Below are positions 33,977 to 42,177 of a stretch of DNA of 64,000 nt, piece by piece. The position numbers and the translations under genes were made by a program. The DNA comes from Pelomonas sp937871895. GTDB taxonomy: Bacteria > Pseudomonadota > Gammaproteobacteria > Burkholderiales > Burkholderiaceae_C. The stretch lies in the NCBI RefSeq assembly GCF_046348265.1, contig NZ_JAXMEO010000005.1; one strand, written 5' to 3'. The first letter of the stretch is position 1. The number at the start of each line of letters is the position of its first letter. The notes under the pieces are model-generated. The model had not been told where the DNA came from. It ran no database searches and saw nothing but the letters and a program-made list of their open reading frames with translations.

Positions 33977-34897
33977 GTGCTCTACCGGCAGCGCTGGTGG
34001 CTGCTGCCGCTGTCGGCCTTGCTATTATTGAGTCTGCTGCTGAGCGCGCCGGCGCGCGCTGAGCCGGCCCAGGCCCTGCGCTGGATGGTGCAGGAGTCGC
34101 CGCCGCACTTCAACTTCGTCAATGGCCGCCCGCCCGCCACGCCGGAGGAGCTGGACACCGGATCGGTGGGCCGCTACCTGCGCCAGCTGCTGGGCCGCCT
34201 GCCGGGGTATCGCGTCGAGTTCGTCGAGGCCAATGCCAGTCGCGTCGAGCAGCAGGCGCGGCAGGGCGAAACCTTCTGCGCCACGCAGATCAAGCGCACG
34301 CCGCAGCGCCTGCAGTGGCTGTACTTCACGCCTCTCTTTCCGGTGCTGGCGGGCGAGGAGTTCCGGCTGGTGCTGCGCGCCGACCTGGCCGCGCGGATCA
34401 GCCCCGAGGGCCAGCGCCCCAGCCTGGCCGAGCTGCTGAACCAGAGCGGCCTGCGCGTGCAGGTGGCGGTGGGGCGCAGCTTCAACCCCGCCATCGACGC
34501 CCTGCTGGCGCTGCATGAGGTGCCGCGCGTGCAACTGGACAGCCGGCAAAGCCGACGCCTGCTGGAGCTGGTGCGCGGCGGCCGCATCGACATGACCATC
34601 GAGTACGGCAGCATCGTGCGGCGCTTTCTGGGCGGGCGCGATGCGGCGGATGGTGTTACCAGCCTGGCCTTCGTTGAGCACCAGACCCCGTTCGACGTGA
34701 TGGTGGCCTGCACCCGCAATGCCGGTGGCCGCGCCGCCATCGAAGCCATTGATGCCGCCGTGCGCGAGATCGCCCGCGAAGGCCTGCGCGCCCCCTGGGT
34801 CAGCGCCTGGCGCGAGGGCGGCGCCGATGCCGCCGCGCTCAAACGCCTGCAGGCCTACCTCGACGAACGCGCCAAGGGCGGCCCCCGCATCGACTGA
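33977..34897 (+). CDS. Periplasmic solute-binding-like protein
   Basis: A 306-residue exported protein with a signal peptide (ending ARA) and the layout of family 3 solute-binding proteins without an attached transporter (WMVQESPPHFNFVNGRP at the start). It resembles a conserved group of unassigned binding-protein-like proteins. It starts at GTG 33977, two bases after the MurA-like stop; an upstream in-frame ATG lies inside that gene. Its stop overlaps the pseudouridine synthase start (ATGA-type). Confidence 0.72.
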   Translation: MLYRQRWWLLPLSALLLLSLLLSAPARAEPAQALRWMVQESPPHFNFVNGRPPATPEELDTGSVGRYLRQLLGRLPGYRVEFVEANASRVEQQARQGETFCATQIKRTPQRLQWLYFTPLFPVLAGEEFRLVLRADLAARISPEGQRPSLAELLNQSGLRVQVAVGRSFNPAIDALLALHEVPRVQLDSRQSRRLLELVRGGRIDMTIEYGSIVRRFLGGRDAADGVTSLAFVEHQTPFDVMVACTRNAGGRAAIEAIDAAVREIAREGLRAPWVSAWREGGADAAALKRLQAYLDERAKGGPRID

Positions 34898-35823
34898 TGG
34901 CCCGCCCGCCCAAGCCGGCCTTGCCATTGCGCGACGGCGTCAGCGCCAGCGCCGTGCACTGCCCGCACGGCGCCTGGCTGCGCTTGGCGGACTTCCTGGC
35001 CGAACGCCTGCCCCTGGTGGACGACTGGCCCGCCCGCATGGCGCAGGGCGATGTGGTTGACGGGGCCGGCTGCGCGCTGCCGCCGGGCAGCCCCTACGTC
35101 GCGCTGCGCCGCGTCTACTACTGGCGGCAATTGGCGACCGAGCCTGTGCTGCCCTTCGAGGCGGAGATCGTCTTCCAGGACGAGCACCTGCTGGTCGCCG
35201 ACAAACCGCACTTCCTGCCCGTCACGCCGGGAGGCCGCTACGTGCAGCAGACCCTGCTCACACGCCTGCGCCGCGCCACCGGCCTGGCTGAGTTGAGCCC
35301 GCTGCACCGTCTGGACCGCGAGACGGCCGGGCTGGTGCTCTTCAGCGTGCGCGCCAGTGAACGGGGGGCCTACCAAGCGCTCTTTCGTGACCACGCCATC
35401 GCCAAGACTTACGAGGCCATCGCGCCCGACGCCGAGGGCTACGACCAGCCGCGCCTGCTGCGGCACCGCCTGATCGAGCCGGCCGGCGAGGCCTTCATGC
35501 AGATGCAGGTGGTGCCGGGCGAACCCAATGCCGAGACGCTGGTGCAGCGGCTTGAAGCCTTGAGCGGCGGCTGGGCCCGCTACGAACTGCGCCCGCGCAC
35601 CGGCCGCAAGCACCAGCTGCGCGCGCAGATGAACGCGCAGGGCTTGCCGCTGGCCGGCGACCGCGTCTACCCGGTGTTGCAGCCGCACGAGGCCGAGCCC
35701 GGCTTCAATGCGCCGCTCGGCCTGCTGGCGCGCGAGCTGGAATTTTGCGATCCGCTCACCGGCAAGCTGCGACACTGGCGCAGCTCGCGCACTCTGGCTC
35801 CTCCGCCTGACTCAATGCCATGA
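34897..35823 (+). CDS. RluA-family pseudouridine synthase
   Basis: A 308-residue RNA-modifying enzyme. The catalytic Asp is in HRLDRETAGLVLF, and the later KTYEAIAP and GRKHQLRAQM segments fit the family. There is no S4 domain. The RNA target cannot be inferred. The start overlaps the preceding stop and its end overlaps the next gene by four bases. Confidence 0.9.
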   Translation: MARPPKPALPLRDGVSASAVHCPHGAWLRLADFLAERLPLVDDWPARMAQGDVVDGAGCALPPGSPYVALRRVYYWRQLATEPVLPFEAEIVFQDEHLLVADKPHFLPVTPGGRYVQQTLLTRLRRATGLAELSPLHRLDRETAGLVLFSVRASERGAYQALFRDHAIAKTYEAIAPDAEGYDQPRLLRHRLIEPAGEAFMQMQVVPGEPNAETLVQRLEALSGGWARYELRPRTGRKHQLRAQMNAQGLPLAGDRVYPVLQPHEAEPGFNAPLGLLARELEFCDPLTGKLRHWRSSRTLAPPPDSMP

Positions 35824-36905
35824 CCGACGACCGCGCTCAACTCCTGGCCCTCCGCCAACGGCTGCAAACGCTGCTGGAGGCGGCGCAGGACAACGAGCGC
35901 AAGCTGGACCGCTTTGATGCCGTCGAGCGCAAGCTGATTGCGGCGGTGTCCATGGCCGAGCTGATCGAGCGCCTGCTGATGGGCTGCCGCGACGAGTTCC
36001 AGCTCGATGCCGTCGAGCTCTGGCTGCTGGACCCCGAGTGCGAACTGCGCCGCACCGTGCCGCCCGATGCGCTGGCACAGCCGCGCTGGCTCGATGGCTA
36101 TGCGCCGCTGGCGGGCCTCTATGGCAACGGCCGCACCAGCCAGCTGCTGGGCGAGCAGCACCCGGCCCTGGCCAGCGCCTTTGCCGCGCAGGCAGGCATC
36201 CGCTCGGCGGCCCTGCTGCCCCTGATCCGCGAGAACGTGCTGATCGGCAGCCTGCACCTGGGCAGCACCGACCCCACCCGCTACGACTCCAGCTCGGGCA
36301 CCAAGTTCCTGGACCGTCTCGGCGCGATTGCCGCCATCAGCATCGAGTCCACGCTCAACCGCGAGCGGCTGCGCATCGCGGGCATGACGGACGCGCTCAC
36401 CGGCCTGCACAACCGCCGCTACTTCGACCACCGCAGCCAGATCGAACTCAGCCAGGCGCTGCGCCACCGCGCCCCGCTGGCCTGCCTGTTCATCGACGTC
36501 GACCACTTCAAGCAGGTCAACGACACCCACGGCCACTCGGCCGGGGACCAGGTCTTGCGCCAGGTCGGCCGCCTGATCCAGCAGATGCTGCGCAGCGGTG
36601 ACCTGGCGGCCCGCTATGGCGGCGAGGAGTTCGTGCTGCTGCTGCCGCGCACGGCGGAGGAGGGCGCGCTGGAGGTGGCCGAGCGCATCCGCCTGGCCGT
36701 GGCCGGGCGCGATTTCTCGGACAGCCCGACGCCGCTGCGCGCGTCGGTCTCCATCGGCCTGGCTGTCCTGCCAGCTGGCGGCGCAAGCGACCTGGCCAGC
36801 CTGATCAATGCCGCCGACGCTGCGCTCTACGAGGCCAAGCGCCAGGGCCGCAACTGCAGCGTGATGGCGGCGGTGAAGTCCGCGCCGGTTGTCACCAGCC
36901 CCTGA
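35820..36905 (+). CDS. GAF/DUF484-GGDEF diguanylate cyclase
   Basis: A 361-residue soluble protein. Residues 1-30 form a coiled coil, 35-185 a DUF484/GAF-like sensor, and 190-355 a GGDEF domain. The active site is intact (GGEEF) and the substrate motif DALTGLHNRRYF is present, so it should make cyclic-di-GMP. It overlaps the pseudouridine synthase stop by four bases. It differs from the next GGDEF gene in lacking a membrane segment. Confidence 0.92.
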   Translation: MTDDRAQLLALRQRLQTLLEAAQDNERKLDRFDAVERKLIAAVSMAELIERLLMGCRDEFQLDAVELWLLDPECELRRTVPPDALAQPRWLDGYAPLAGLYGNGRTSQLLGEQHPALASAFAAQAGIRSAALLPLIRENVLIGSLHLGSTDPTRYDSSSGTKFLDRLGAIAAISIESTLNRERLRIAGMTDALTGLHNRRYFDHRSQIELSQALRHRAPLACLFIDVDHFKQVNDTHGHSAGDQVLRQVGRLIQQMLRSGDLAARYGGEEFVLLLPRTAEEGALEVAERIRLAVAGRDFSDSPTPLRASVSIGLAVLPAGGASDLASLINAADAALYEAKRQGRNCSVMAAVKSAPVVTSP

Positions 36906-36956
36906 CCGCCCAGCGCACCCCCGGGTGTGCCCGGAGTGGAAAACCCCGACTTTTCC

Positions 36957-36978
36957 GCCCCCCAAGTTCTCGGGGGGC
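36957..36978 (+). terminator. GC hairpin between two GGDEF genes
   Basis: An exact seven-base stem (GCCCCCC/GGGGGGC) with an eight-base loop lies 52 bases after the first cyclase stop and 16 bases before the second start. With no T-run beside it, it could be a weak terminator or a structure near the next ribosome-binding site. Confidence 0.35.
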
Positions 36979-36994
36979 TGGGCACAATTTTGGG

Positions 36995-38020
36995 ATGTCG
37001 CAGAGCACGACCACCCTTTCCTCGCTGGAAGACGAGGACGACGGCAACGCCCGGCGTCTGACCTCGCTGAGGCTGCGCATTTCGCTGGCGGTACCCGCCG
37101 TCGTCTTTGTGGTGGTGCTGGCTTTCGAGGCGCTGCAGCTGGGGTCGCTGGGCAGTGCGCTGGGCGAGCATTTCGGCCTCGTGGTGGGCCTGACCGGCGT
37201 GCTCAGCGCCGCCTTGCTGGCCCTGCTGGAACACTTGCTGTTGCGCCCGCTGCGCCAGCTGGCGCGCGGCATCGAGGCACTGGAGACCGGCCCTGTGCCG
37301 CTGGGTGCCCCGACCGACCCACTGGCCCACAGCCTCACGGCTGAGATGGACCGCATTCGCCACGCCATGCAGCGTGCGCAGGACTCCATCCATACCCAGG
37401 ACCAGGACGTGCGGCGCCTGCAGCGCGAGCTGGACCATCAGCGCGAGGCCCTCGATAGCGCCAACGCCCAGCTGGCAGCCCAGAACCGCGAGCTGGCCAG
37501 CTTGTCGCGCAATGACAACCTGACGGGGCTGCTCAACCGCACCGCCTTCGAAGAAGCCTTGCGCCGCGAGTTCAAGCGCGCCCAGCGCCAGCGCGGCTTG
37601 CTGGCACTGGCGGTGCTGGACCTGGACGACTTCAAGCGCTTCAACCAGACCCATGGCGCCCAGACCGGCGACGCGGCGCTCAAGCGCGTGGCGCTGCTGC
37701 TGGCCGAGCGCTTCAAGCGCGACACCGACATCGTCGCGCGCCTCAGCGGCGAGGAGTTCGTCGTGCTGCTGCCGGGCTGTTCGGTGTCGGCCGCCCAGGG
37801 CGTGCTGGAGTCAGTGCGCAGCGATGTGCGCAGTCTGCGTGTGGCCGATGGCGGTGGTGCCGATGAGACCGCCGGGGCCGAGCTGACTGTCAGCGTCGGC
37901 CTGGCGGCGATGAGCCCGAGCCGTCCCTACCTCAGCGCACAGGCCTTCCTGCAGGCTGCCGACGAGGCGCTCTACATGGCCAAGCACGCCGGGCGTGACC
38001 GGCTGAGCATGGCGGCCTGA
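36995..38020 (+). CDS. Membrane-anchored GGDEF diguanylate cyclase
   Basis: A 341-residue protein with two hydrophobic segments (about 29-48 and 58-80), a HAMP-like/coiled-coil linker (85-170) and a GGDEF domain with SGEEF at the active site and DNLTGLLNRTAFEE. Ser in place of the first Gly is tolerated in many active cyclases. A role in making cyclic-di-GMP at the membrane is likely. Confidence 0.9.
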   Translation: MSQSTTTLSSLEDEDDGNARRLTSLRLRISLAVPAVVFVVVLAFEALQLGSLGSALGEHFGLVVGLTGVLSAALLALLEHLLLRPLRQLARGIEALETGPVPLGAPTDPLAHSLTAEMDRIRHAMQRAQDSIHTQDQDVRRLQRELDHQREALDSANAQLAAQNRELASLSRNDNLTGLLNRTAFEEALRREFKRAQRQRGLLALAVLDLDDFKRFNQTHGAQTGDAALKRVALLLAERFKRDTDIVARLSGEEFVVLLPGCSVSAAQGVLESVRSDVRSLRVADGGGADETAGAELTVSVGLAAMSPSRPYLSAQAFLQAADEALYMAKHAGRDRLSMAA

Positions 38021-38182
38021 GTCCGGCCTGAGCCCGGCTTGATGGCGCCTGGGTTCTCCATCCCGCAAGCACACTTCGCCAAGGGCCGCTGGCTGGTAAG
38101 CGCTGCCAGGGTGTAGCGTTGGGGTTTAGGTACACCCGGTTTCACCGGACGCCACCCCATTCGCATCCCACCTCTGATCAGC

Positions 38183-40480
38183 ATGCCCTCACCCGAAGAA
38201 AAGCGCGCCCAGCTCCGCCAGGCCGCGCTCGAATATCACGAGTTCCCGACCCCCGGCAAGGTGGCCATCGCCCCCACCAAGCAACTCGTCAACCAGCGCG
38301 ACCTGGCGCTGGCCTACTCGCCCGGCGTGGCCGCCGCCTGCGAGGAAATCGTGGCCGACCCGGCCAATGCCTTCCGCTACACCTCGCGCGGCAACCTGGT
38401 GGCCGTGGTCACCAATGGCACGGCCGTGCTGGGCCTCGGGGACATCGGCCCGCTGGCTGCGAAGCCGGTGATGGAGGGCAAGGGCGTCCTCTTCAAGAAG
38501 TTCGCCGGCATCGACGTCTTCGACCTCGAACTCAACGAGAAGAACCTCGACAAGCTCGTTGACGTGATTGCCGCGCTGGAGCCCACCTTCGGCGGCATCA
38601 ACCTCGAAGACATCAAGGCGCCGGACTGCTTCTACGTCGAGCGCAAGCTGCGCGAGCGGATGAAGATCCCCGTCTTCCACGACGACCAGCACGGCACGGC
38701 CATCGTCGTCGGCGCCGCGCTGCTGAACGGCCTCAAGGTGGTCGGCAAGGACATCAAGAAGATCAAGCTTGTCACCTCAGGTGCCGGCGCCGCCGCGCTG
38801 GCCTGCATCGGCATGATGGTCAAGCTGGGCCTGCCGCGCGAGAACATCTGGGTGACCGACCTGGCCGGCGTGGTCTACGAGGGCCGCACCGAGCTGATGG
38901 ACCCCGACAAGGCCGTGTTCGCCCAAAAGACCGAGCACCGCACGCTGCGCGAGGTGCTGGCGGGTGCCGATGTCTTCCTCGGGCTTTCGGCCGGCGGCGT
39001 GCTCAAGCCCGACATGGTGGCCAGCATGGCCGCGCAGCCGCTGATCTTTGCGTTGGCCAACCCCACGCCCGAGATCCTGCCCGAGGAGGTGCAGGCGGTG
39101 CGTCAGGACGCCATCATGGCCACCGGACGCACCGACTACCCCAACCAGGTCAACAACGTCCTGTGCTTCCCCTACATCTTCCGGGGCGCGCTGGATTGCG
39201 GCGCCACCACCATCAATGACGCGATGGAGGTGGCCGCCGTCCACGCCATCGCCAAGCTGGCCCAGGCCGAGCAGAGCGAGGTGGTTGCGGCGGCCTATGT
39301 CGGAGCCAATCTCGACTTCGGTCCTGAATACCTGATCCCCAAGCCCTTCGATCCCCGTTTGATGATGCGCATCGCGCCCGCTGTGGCCCGCGCGGCGCAG
39401 GAGTCCGGGGTCGCCAGCCGCCCCATCCGTGACTGGGACGCCTACCTCGAAAAGCTGCAGAGCTTCGTCTACGCCTCGGGCACGACGATGAAGCCCATCT
39501 TCACGGCCGCCAAGCGTGCCAAGAGCAAACGCATCGCCTACGCCGAGGGTGAGGAAGAGCGCGTGCTGCGCGCCGCCCAGGTGGTGGTGGATGAGGGCGT
39601 AGCCCGCCCGACCCTGATCGGCCGGCCGAGCGTCATCGCCCAGCGCATCGAGCGCTTTGGGCTGCGCCTGCAGCAGGGCCGGGACTACGACGTGGTCGAT
39701 GTCGAGAACGACCACCGCTACCGCGACTACTGGCAGACCTACTGGCGCCTGACCGACCGCAAGGGCGTCACCCAGCAACTCGCCAAGATCGAAATGCGCC
39801 GCCGCTTGACCCTGATCGGCGCCATGTTGCTGCACAAGGGCGAGGTGGACGGCATGCTCTGCGGCACCTGGTCCACCACGGCCATGCACCTGCAGTACAT
39901 CGACCAGGTCATCGGCAAGCGCCCCGGCGTGCAGACCTATGCCTGCATGAACAGCCTGATCCTGCCCGGCCGCCAGGTTTTCCTGGTGGACACCCACGTC
40001 AACTACGACCCCAGCGCCGCGGAGCTGGCCGAGATCACCATCCTGGCCGCCGAGGAGATGCGGCGCTTCGGTATCGCGCCCAAGGCGGCGCTGCTGTCGC
40101 ACAGCAACTTCGGCTCCAGTTGCTGCCCGTCGGCCCTGAAGATGCGCGAGGCGCTGGGCTTGATCCAGCAACGAGCGCCCTGGCTCGAAGTGGACGGCGA
40201 AATGCACGGCGACACCGCCCTGGACGCCGCCTACCGCAAGGAACTGATGCCCAGCAGCCCGCTCGTCGGGGAAGCCAACCTGCTCGTGCTGCCCAACATC
40301 GACGCCGCCAACATCAGCTACAACCTGCTCAAGACGGCCGCCGGCGGGGGCATCGCGATCGGCCCCGTGCTGCTCGGCGCCGCCAAGCCCGTGCATGTGC
40401 TGACGCCGTCGGCGACGGTGCGCCGCATCGTCAATATGACAGCCCTGACTGTGGCCGACGCCAACGCCGCGCGCGTCTGA
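38183..40480 (+). CDS. maeB: NADP-dependent malic enzyme with phosphotransacetylase-like domain
   Basis: A 765-residue MaeB-type enzyme that decarboxylates malate to pyruvate with NADP. Residues 1-420 are the malic enzyme part (AYSPGVAAACEEI, FHDDQHGTAIVVGAALLNGL, the Rossmann region VTSGAGAAALACI). Residues 430-765 resemble phosphate acetyltransferase and are usually regulatory, sensing acetyl-CoA. It stands alone; a GC stem (40493-40520) follows its stop. Confidence 0.96.
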   Translation: MPSPEEKRAQLRQAALEYHEFPTPGKVAIAPTKQLVNQRDLALAYSPGVAAACEEIVADPANAFRYTSRGNLVAVVTNGTAVLGLGDIGPLAAKPVMEGKGVLFKKFAGIDVFDLELNEKNLDKLVDVIAALEPTFGGINLEDIKAPDCFYVERKLRERMKIPVFHDDQHGTAIVVGAALLNGLKVVGKDIKKIKLVTSGAGAAALACIGMMVKLGLPRENIWVTDLAGVVYEGRTELMDPDKAVFAQKTEHRTLREVLAGADVFLGLSAGGVLKPDMVASMAAQPLIFALANPTPEILPEEVQAVRQDAIMATGRTDYPNQVNNVLCFPYIFRGALDCGATTINDAMEVAAVHAIAKLAQAEQSEVVAAAYVGANLDFGPEYLIPKPFDPRLMMRIAPAVARAAQESGVASRPIRDWDAYLEKLQSFVYASGTTMKPIFTAAKRAKSKRIAYAEGEEERVLRAAQVVVDEGVARPTLIGRPSVIAQRIERFGLRLQQGRDYDVVDVENDHRYRDYWQTYWRLTDRKGVTQQLAKIEMRRRLTLIGAMLLHKGEVDGMLCGTWSTTAMHLQYIDQVIGKRPGVQTYACMNSLILPGRQVFLVDTHVNYDPSAAELAEITILAAEEMRRFGIAPKAALLSHSNFGSSCCPSALKMREALGLIQQRAPWLEVDGEMHGDTALDAAYRKELMPSSPLVGEANLLVLPNIDAANISYNLLKTAAGGGIAIGPVLLGAAKPVHVLTPSATVRRIVNMTALTVADANAARV

Positions 40481-40492
40481 ACGGGCGCACCA

Positions 40493-40520
40493 AGCCGGGG
40501 CGCCCAGCGCGGCCCCGGCT
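40493..40520 (+). terminator. Probable maeB terminator hairpin
   Basis: A nine-base stem (AGCCGGGGC/GCCCCGGCT) with a ten-base loop begins 13 bases after the maeB stop. No U-tract follows. Confidence 0.45.
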
Positions 40521-40628
40521 GCTCAGGACTACCCTGATAGCTCGCACCGATATCTGGGGGGTGCCCAAAGTCAGCGCCGGGCTATTCATTGGTTTTCAAT
40601 GACTTAGGCAATTGTGTGCGCTCGCTAA

Positions 40629-40652
40629 CGTGCTGCAAATCCTGGCAGCACG
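40629..40652. promoter_or_regulatory. Inverted repeat upstream of the RNase promoter
   Basis: CGTGCTGC (40629-40636) and GCAGCACG (40645-40652) form an exact eight-base inverted repeat. It starts about 37 bases before the -35 of the RNase promoter and contains GCAAATCCTG, the core of the inverted repeat upstream of hpf. It could be an activator or repressor site. Confidence 0.3.
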
Positions 40653-40665
40653 GCGGGGATGCGAC

Positions 40666-40694
40666 TTGAGGTTTTCGGGCCGATTCGCTACGAT
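40666..40694 (+). promoter_or_regulatory. Sigma-70-type promoter of the secreted RNase
   Basis: TTGAGG (40666-40671) and TACGAT (40689-40694) are separated by exactly 17 bases. Transcription would start near 40701, leaving a short leader with Shine-Dalgarno AAGGG (40709-40713) seven bases before GTG 40721. This placement rules out the TTG at 40694 as the start codon. Confidence 0.6.
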
Positions 40695-40720
40695 TGAGGT
40701 TTCCGGTCAAGGGTAAACCC

Positions 40721-41173
40721 GTGTCTTTGGTGAAGTGGCTGGCGCATCCCAGCGTCTCCCGCAGCCTCCTGCGCATCATTTCGGCAGCATCTGCCGGCGC
40801 CTTGCTCCTGAGCATGAGCGGCGGCGTTGCCGCGAAGGAGCCACCGACCGACACGGCCTCTCCGAGCTCCGTCGCCACCGTCGCGCTGCCTGACCTGCCC
40901 CCGCAGGCTCAGACCACGCACCGGCTGGTTCGGTCTGGCGGGCCCTTCCCGTATGCCAAGGATGGCGTGGTGTTCGGCAATCGCGAGCGACTGCTGCCCG
41001 CCCATCCCAGGGGGTACTACCGCGAATACACGGTCCAGACCCCTGGCTCGCGCGATCGGGGTGCCCGCCGCATCGTCTGTGGCGGCACACCACCCACCGC
41101 GCCAGCCGTCTGTTACTACACGGCTGACCACTACAACAGCTTTCGGCGCATCGTCGTGCCGCAGGCTGAGTGA
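40721..41173 (+). CDS. Secreted guanyl-specific ribonuclease (RNase Sa/N1 family)
   Basis: A protein of about 150 residues with an N-terminal signal sequence (ending GVAA) and a C-terminal microbial RNase domain. The catalytic set is visible: Glu in YYREYTV, two Arg in SRDRGARRI, and His in ADHYNSF. The segment FPYAKDGVVFGNRE is typical of the RNase Sa/barnase group. It would cut single-stranded RNA 3' of G outside the cell. GTG 40721 fits the promoter and Shine-Dalgarno. A barstar gene follows 48 bases later. Confidence 0.9.
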   Translation: MSLVKWLAHPSVSRSLLRIISAASAGALLLSMSGGVAAKEPPTDTASPSSVATVALPDLPPQAQTTHRLVRSGGPFPYAKDGVVFGNRERLLPAHPRGYYREYTVQTPGSRDRGARRIVCGGTPPTAPAVCYYTADHYNSFRRIVVPQAE

Positions 41174-41221
41174 TCAGGCGATGGAGACAAGGTTCAGTGT
41201 TTTGAAAGGAGGAACGTGACC

Positions 41222-41617
41222 ATGTTCTTGCACAACGTCCGTCCCAATATCGTGCAGGCCATACGGGCCTTCAGGATCGAGGACCTGATGCAGGCGGCTC
41301 AAGAAGCCGGGCAGCATTTCCTGTACGCCAACCTGTCGCAGGCCCAGTCCAAACAAGATGTGCTCGAGGGCATTGCCCAGGCCTTCTTGTTCCCGGCGCA
41401 TTTCGGCAAGAACCTCGATGCCTTGCACGACTGCATGACCGATCTCGTCCACAAGTCCGGCCCACAGCCCGGCTTCGTGGTGGTGCTGGAGCAGTTGCCG
41501 GACAACATCAAGTTCGACCGCGAGGCGCGTGAGCAGTTGCTCGATGTCTTCCGAGACACGGCCGATTACTGGGCCGACCGAAAGGTCCAGTTCAGATGCT
41601 TCTATTCTTTTCAGTAG
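41222..41617 (+). CDS. Barstar-family ribonuclease inhibitor
   Basis: A 131-residue cytoplasmic immunity protein expected to block the upstream RNase before export. The interface motif is well kept: HFGKNLDALHDCMTDLV, with both Asp residues (Asp35 and Asp39 in barstar numbering). A strong Shine-Dalgarno (AAAGGAGG, 41205-41212) sits nine bases before ATG 41222; GTG 41216 is too close. The stop codon lies inside the left arm of a 16-base inverted repeat. Confidence 0.9.
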   Translation: MFLHNVRPNIVQAIRAFRIEDLMQAAQEAGQHFLYANLSQAQSKQDVLEGIAQAFLFPAHFGKNLDALHDCMTDLVHKSGPQPGFVVVLEQLPDNIKFDREAREQLLDVFRDTADYWADRKVQFRCFYSFQ

Positions 41618-41656
41618 CCCGCTCCCAAGAAAACGGGTCATGGGAGCGGGCTACTG
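41612..41656. repeat. Perfect 16-base inverted repeat overlapping the barstar stop
   Basis: CAGTAGCCCGCTCCCA (41612-41627) and TGGGAGCGGGCTACTG (41641-41656) pair exactly around a 13-base loop. The barstar stop codon (TAG, 41615-41617) is in the left arm. It would form a very stable RNA hairpin at the 3' end of the barstar message, without a U-tract. Confidence 0.7.
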
Positions 41657-41661
41657 AAGTG

Positions 41662-41799
41662 GCCCCCACGAGCGAAATTGAAAAGCCGGTCAGCAAGTCC
41701 AAGGCCAGCGCCAAGACCATCGGCAACCCGAACTTCGGGATGAACATGCCAATGATGTGCAGTGCCTTCGACACCAGCATGTGGCTCAGTGCAGCCTGA
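41662..41799 (+). CDS. Possible 45-residue protein, doubtful
   Basis: A GTG-started frame reads VAPTSEIEKPVSKSKASAK and ends in a Met-rich tail (MNMPMMCSAFDTSMWLSAA). Third codon positions are mostly G/C and an intrinsic terminator follows 37 bases after the stop, but there is no convincing Shine-Dalgarno. The complementary strand is also open and hydrophobic here. It may be a gene remnant. Confidence 0.2.
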   Translation, partial: APTSEIEKPVSKSKASAKTIGNPNFGMNMPMMCSAFDTSMWLSAA

Positions 41800-41835
41800 G
41801 GTCTCGGCCTCGGCCTGACACGGCTGTTCCACGAG

Positions 41836-41862
41836 AAGCGACCTGCGGGTCGCTTTTCTTTT
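41836..41862 (+). terminator. Intrinsic terminator, plus strand
   Basis: An eight-base stem (AAGCGACC/GGTCGCTT, 41836-41843 and 41848-41855) with a four-base loop is followed by TTTTCTTTT. This is the best-formed plus-strand terminator seen and probably ends the RNase-barstar transcript. Confidence 0.8.
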
Positions 41863-41889
41863 GCCGGGTCCGGGCAGCGACCCGCCCAA

Positions 41890-41924
41890 AAAGCAAAAGG
41901 GCCCGCGTGATGTAGCGCGGGCCC
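41890..41924 (-). terminator. Intrinsic terminator, minus strand
   Basis: A nine-base stem (GGGCCCGCG 41899-41907, CGCGGGCCC 41916-41924) is followed on the minus strand by TTTTGCTTTTT. No minus-strand protein gene lies upstream within several hundred bases, so it implies an untranslated transcript coming from about 42.1 kb. Confidence 0.75.
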
Positions 41925-42110
41925 TGGGCATAAAAGTGGCGCCAAGACGCCCCGAAGCAAACGAGGGAGGGAGGGAGGAGGAGAGGGCTTCGGGATTGCT
42001 GCCTGAATGCCAGGCGTTCTTGGTGCCAAAGTCGGTGCACTGCGATGGGACTGCGGCTTCCTCGCCTCGTACCGCAGACCTTCGCTTAGAAATGCTCTCG
42101 GGTTTGTACT
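41890..42110 (-). ncRNA. Candidate small RNA with CCUCCUCCC loop
   Basis: On the minus strand, an eight-base stem (CCCGAAGC/GCTTCGGG, 41994-41987 and 41958-41951) displays a 28-base loop that is almost pure C and U. The loop contains CCUCCUCCC (41981-41973), complementary to strong Shine-Dalgarno sequences. An intrinsic terminator follows. Smaller stems lie at 42001-42015 and 42051-42077. Loop-displayed CCUCCUCCC followed by a terminator hairpin recalls the CcsR/cuckoo small RNAs known from alphaproteobacteria. The 5' end is a guess; TACAAA at 42108-42103 is a weak -10 candidate. Confidence 0.45.
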
Positions 42111-42161
42111 TGCCTGCTCATAAATGTGATCGCCTTCGTCTGGTATTGCTACCCGACTTCT

Positions 42162-42177
42162 TAGGGGGTTCACCCTA
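42162..42177. promoter_or_regulatory. Palindrome TAGGG-N6-CCCTA
   Basis: An exact five-base palindrome with a six-base centre lies about 50-70 bases upstream of the assumed start of the minus-strand small RNA and 52 bases upstream of the metallophosphoesterase. It could bind a dimeric regulator for either. Confidence 0.3.

Noticed and set aside
41965..41987. Plus-strand G-quadruplex (four GGG runs)
   Set aside because: Possible, but the stem flanking the run and the minus-strand terminator make a CU-rich RNA loop the simpler explanation.
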